Assembly (NCBI GenBank): GCA_902795935.1
Contig: CADBMS010000244.1
Span: 1 to 6,082, forward strand
From: an uncultured Methanobrevibacter sp.
Lineage (GTDB): Archaea; Methanobacteriota; Methanobacteria; Methanobacteriales; Methanobacteriaceae
Direction: 5' to 3'
DNA length: 6,082 nucleotides
Shown: one piece after another, positions 6,039 to 6,082 of the stretch
How the letters are laid out: each line of letters starts with the position of its first letter
Position numbering within the stretch: the first letter of the stretch is position 1
Position numbers and translations under genes: made by a program
The notes under the pieces: generated by a model
Database searches by the model: none
Told to the model about the DNA's origin: nothing
Seen by the model: only the letters and a program-made list of their open reading frames with translations

Positions 6039-6082
6039 GTTGTTTCTTATTTTTTAGTTATTTTTTTATGTTTGTTTCATTA

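Overview
The window is a compact, strongly AT-rich stretch of archaeal chromosome with all genes on the plus strand. In order it carries hisD (5' end outside the window), aspS, a HI0933/YhiN-type flavoprotein gene, cbiC and hemL. The archaeal-type AspRS, Shine-Dalgarno sites complementary to a CCTCC-ending 16S tail, TATA-like boxes about 25-30 bases ahead of some starts, T-rich spacers and precorrin isomerase next to glutamate-1-semialdehyde aminomutase all suggest a methanogen. The low G+C and protein character fit Methanobacteriales, most probably Methanosphaera or a close relative. That assignment is inference, as no database search was possible.

Layout: 1-926 is the C-terminal two thirds or so of histidinol dehydrogenase. 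927-1071 is a spacer with a hairpin/T-tract terminator candidate and the strong SD site for aspS. 1072-2391 is aspartyl-tRNA synthetase with a TTG start and residues predicted to make it non-discriminating. 2392-2670 is the longest spacer. It has a perfect hairpin across the aspS stop, a roughly 103-bp segment bounded by imperfect inverted repeats (MITE-like), and a TATA-like box placed for a leaderless flavoprotein mRNA. 2671-3927 is the flavoprotein, 4040-4672 is cbiC and 4709-5965 is hemL. 5966-6082 is a T-rich terminator region.

Functionally, hemL makes 5-aminolevulinate, the universal tetrapyrrole precursor, and cbiC acts late in corrin ring synthesis. Their 36-base spacing suggests one transcript supplying the corrinoids (and, through hemL, F430 and heme-type tetrapyrroles) of a methanogen. 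hisD and aspS are housekeeping genes with apparently independent transcription. The flavoprotein has no evident link to its neighbours.

I see no CRISPR array, tRNA or rRNA, phage module, toxin-antitoxin or defence gene, or other clearly undescribed system. The most interesting signals are the AspRS specificity residues, the MITE-like spacer element, the leaderless promoter geometry and the unusual threonine codon use in hisD.
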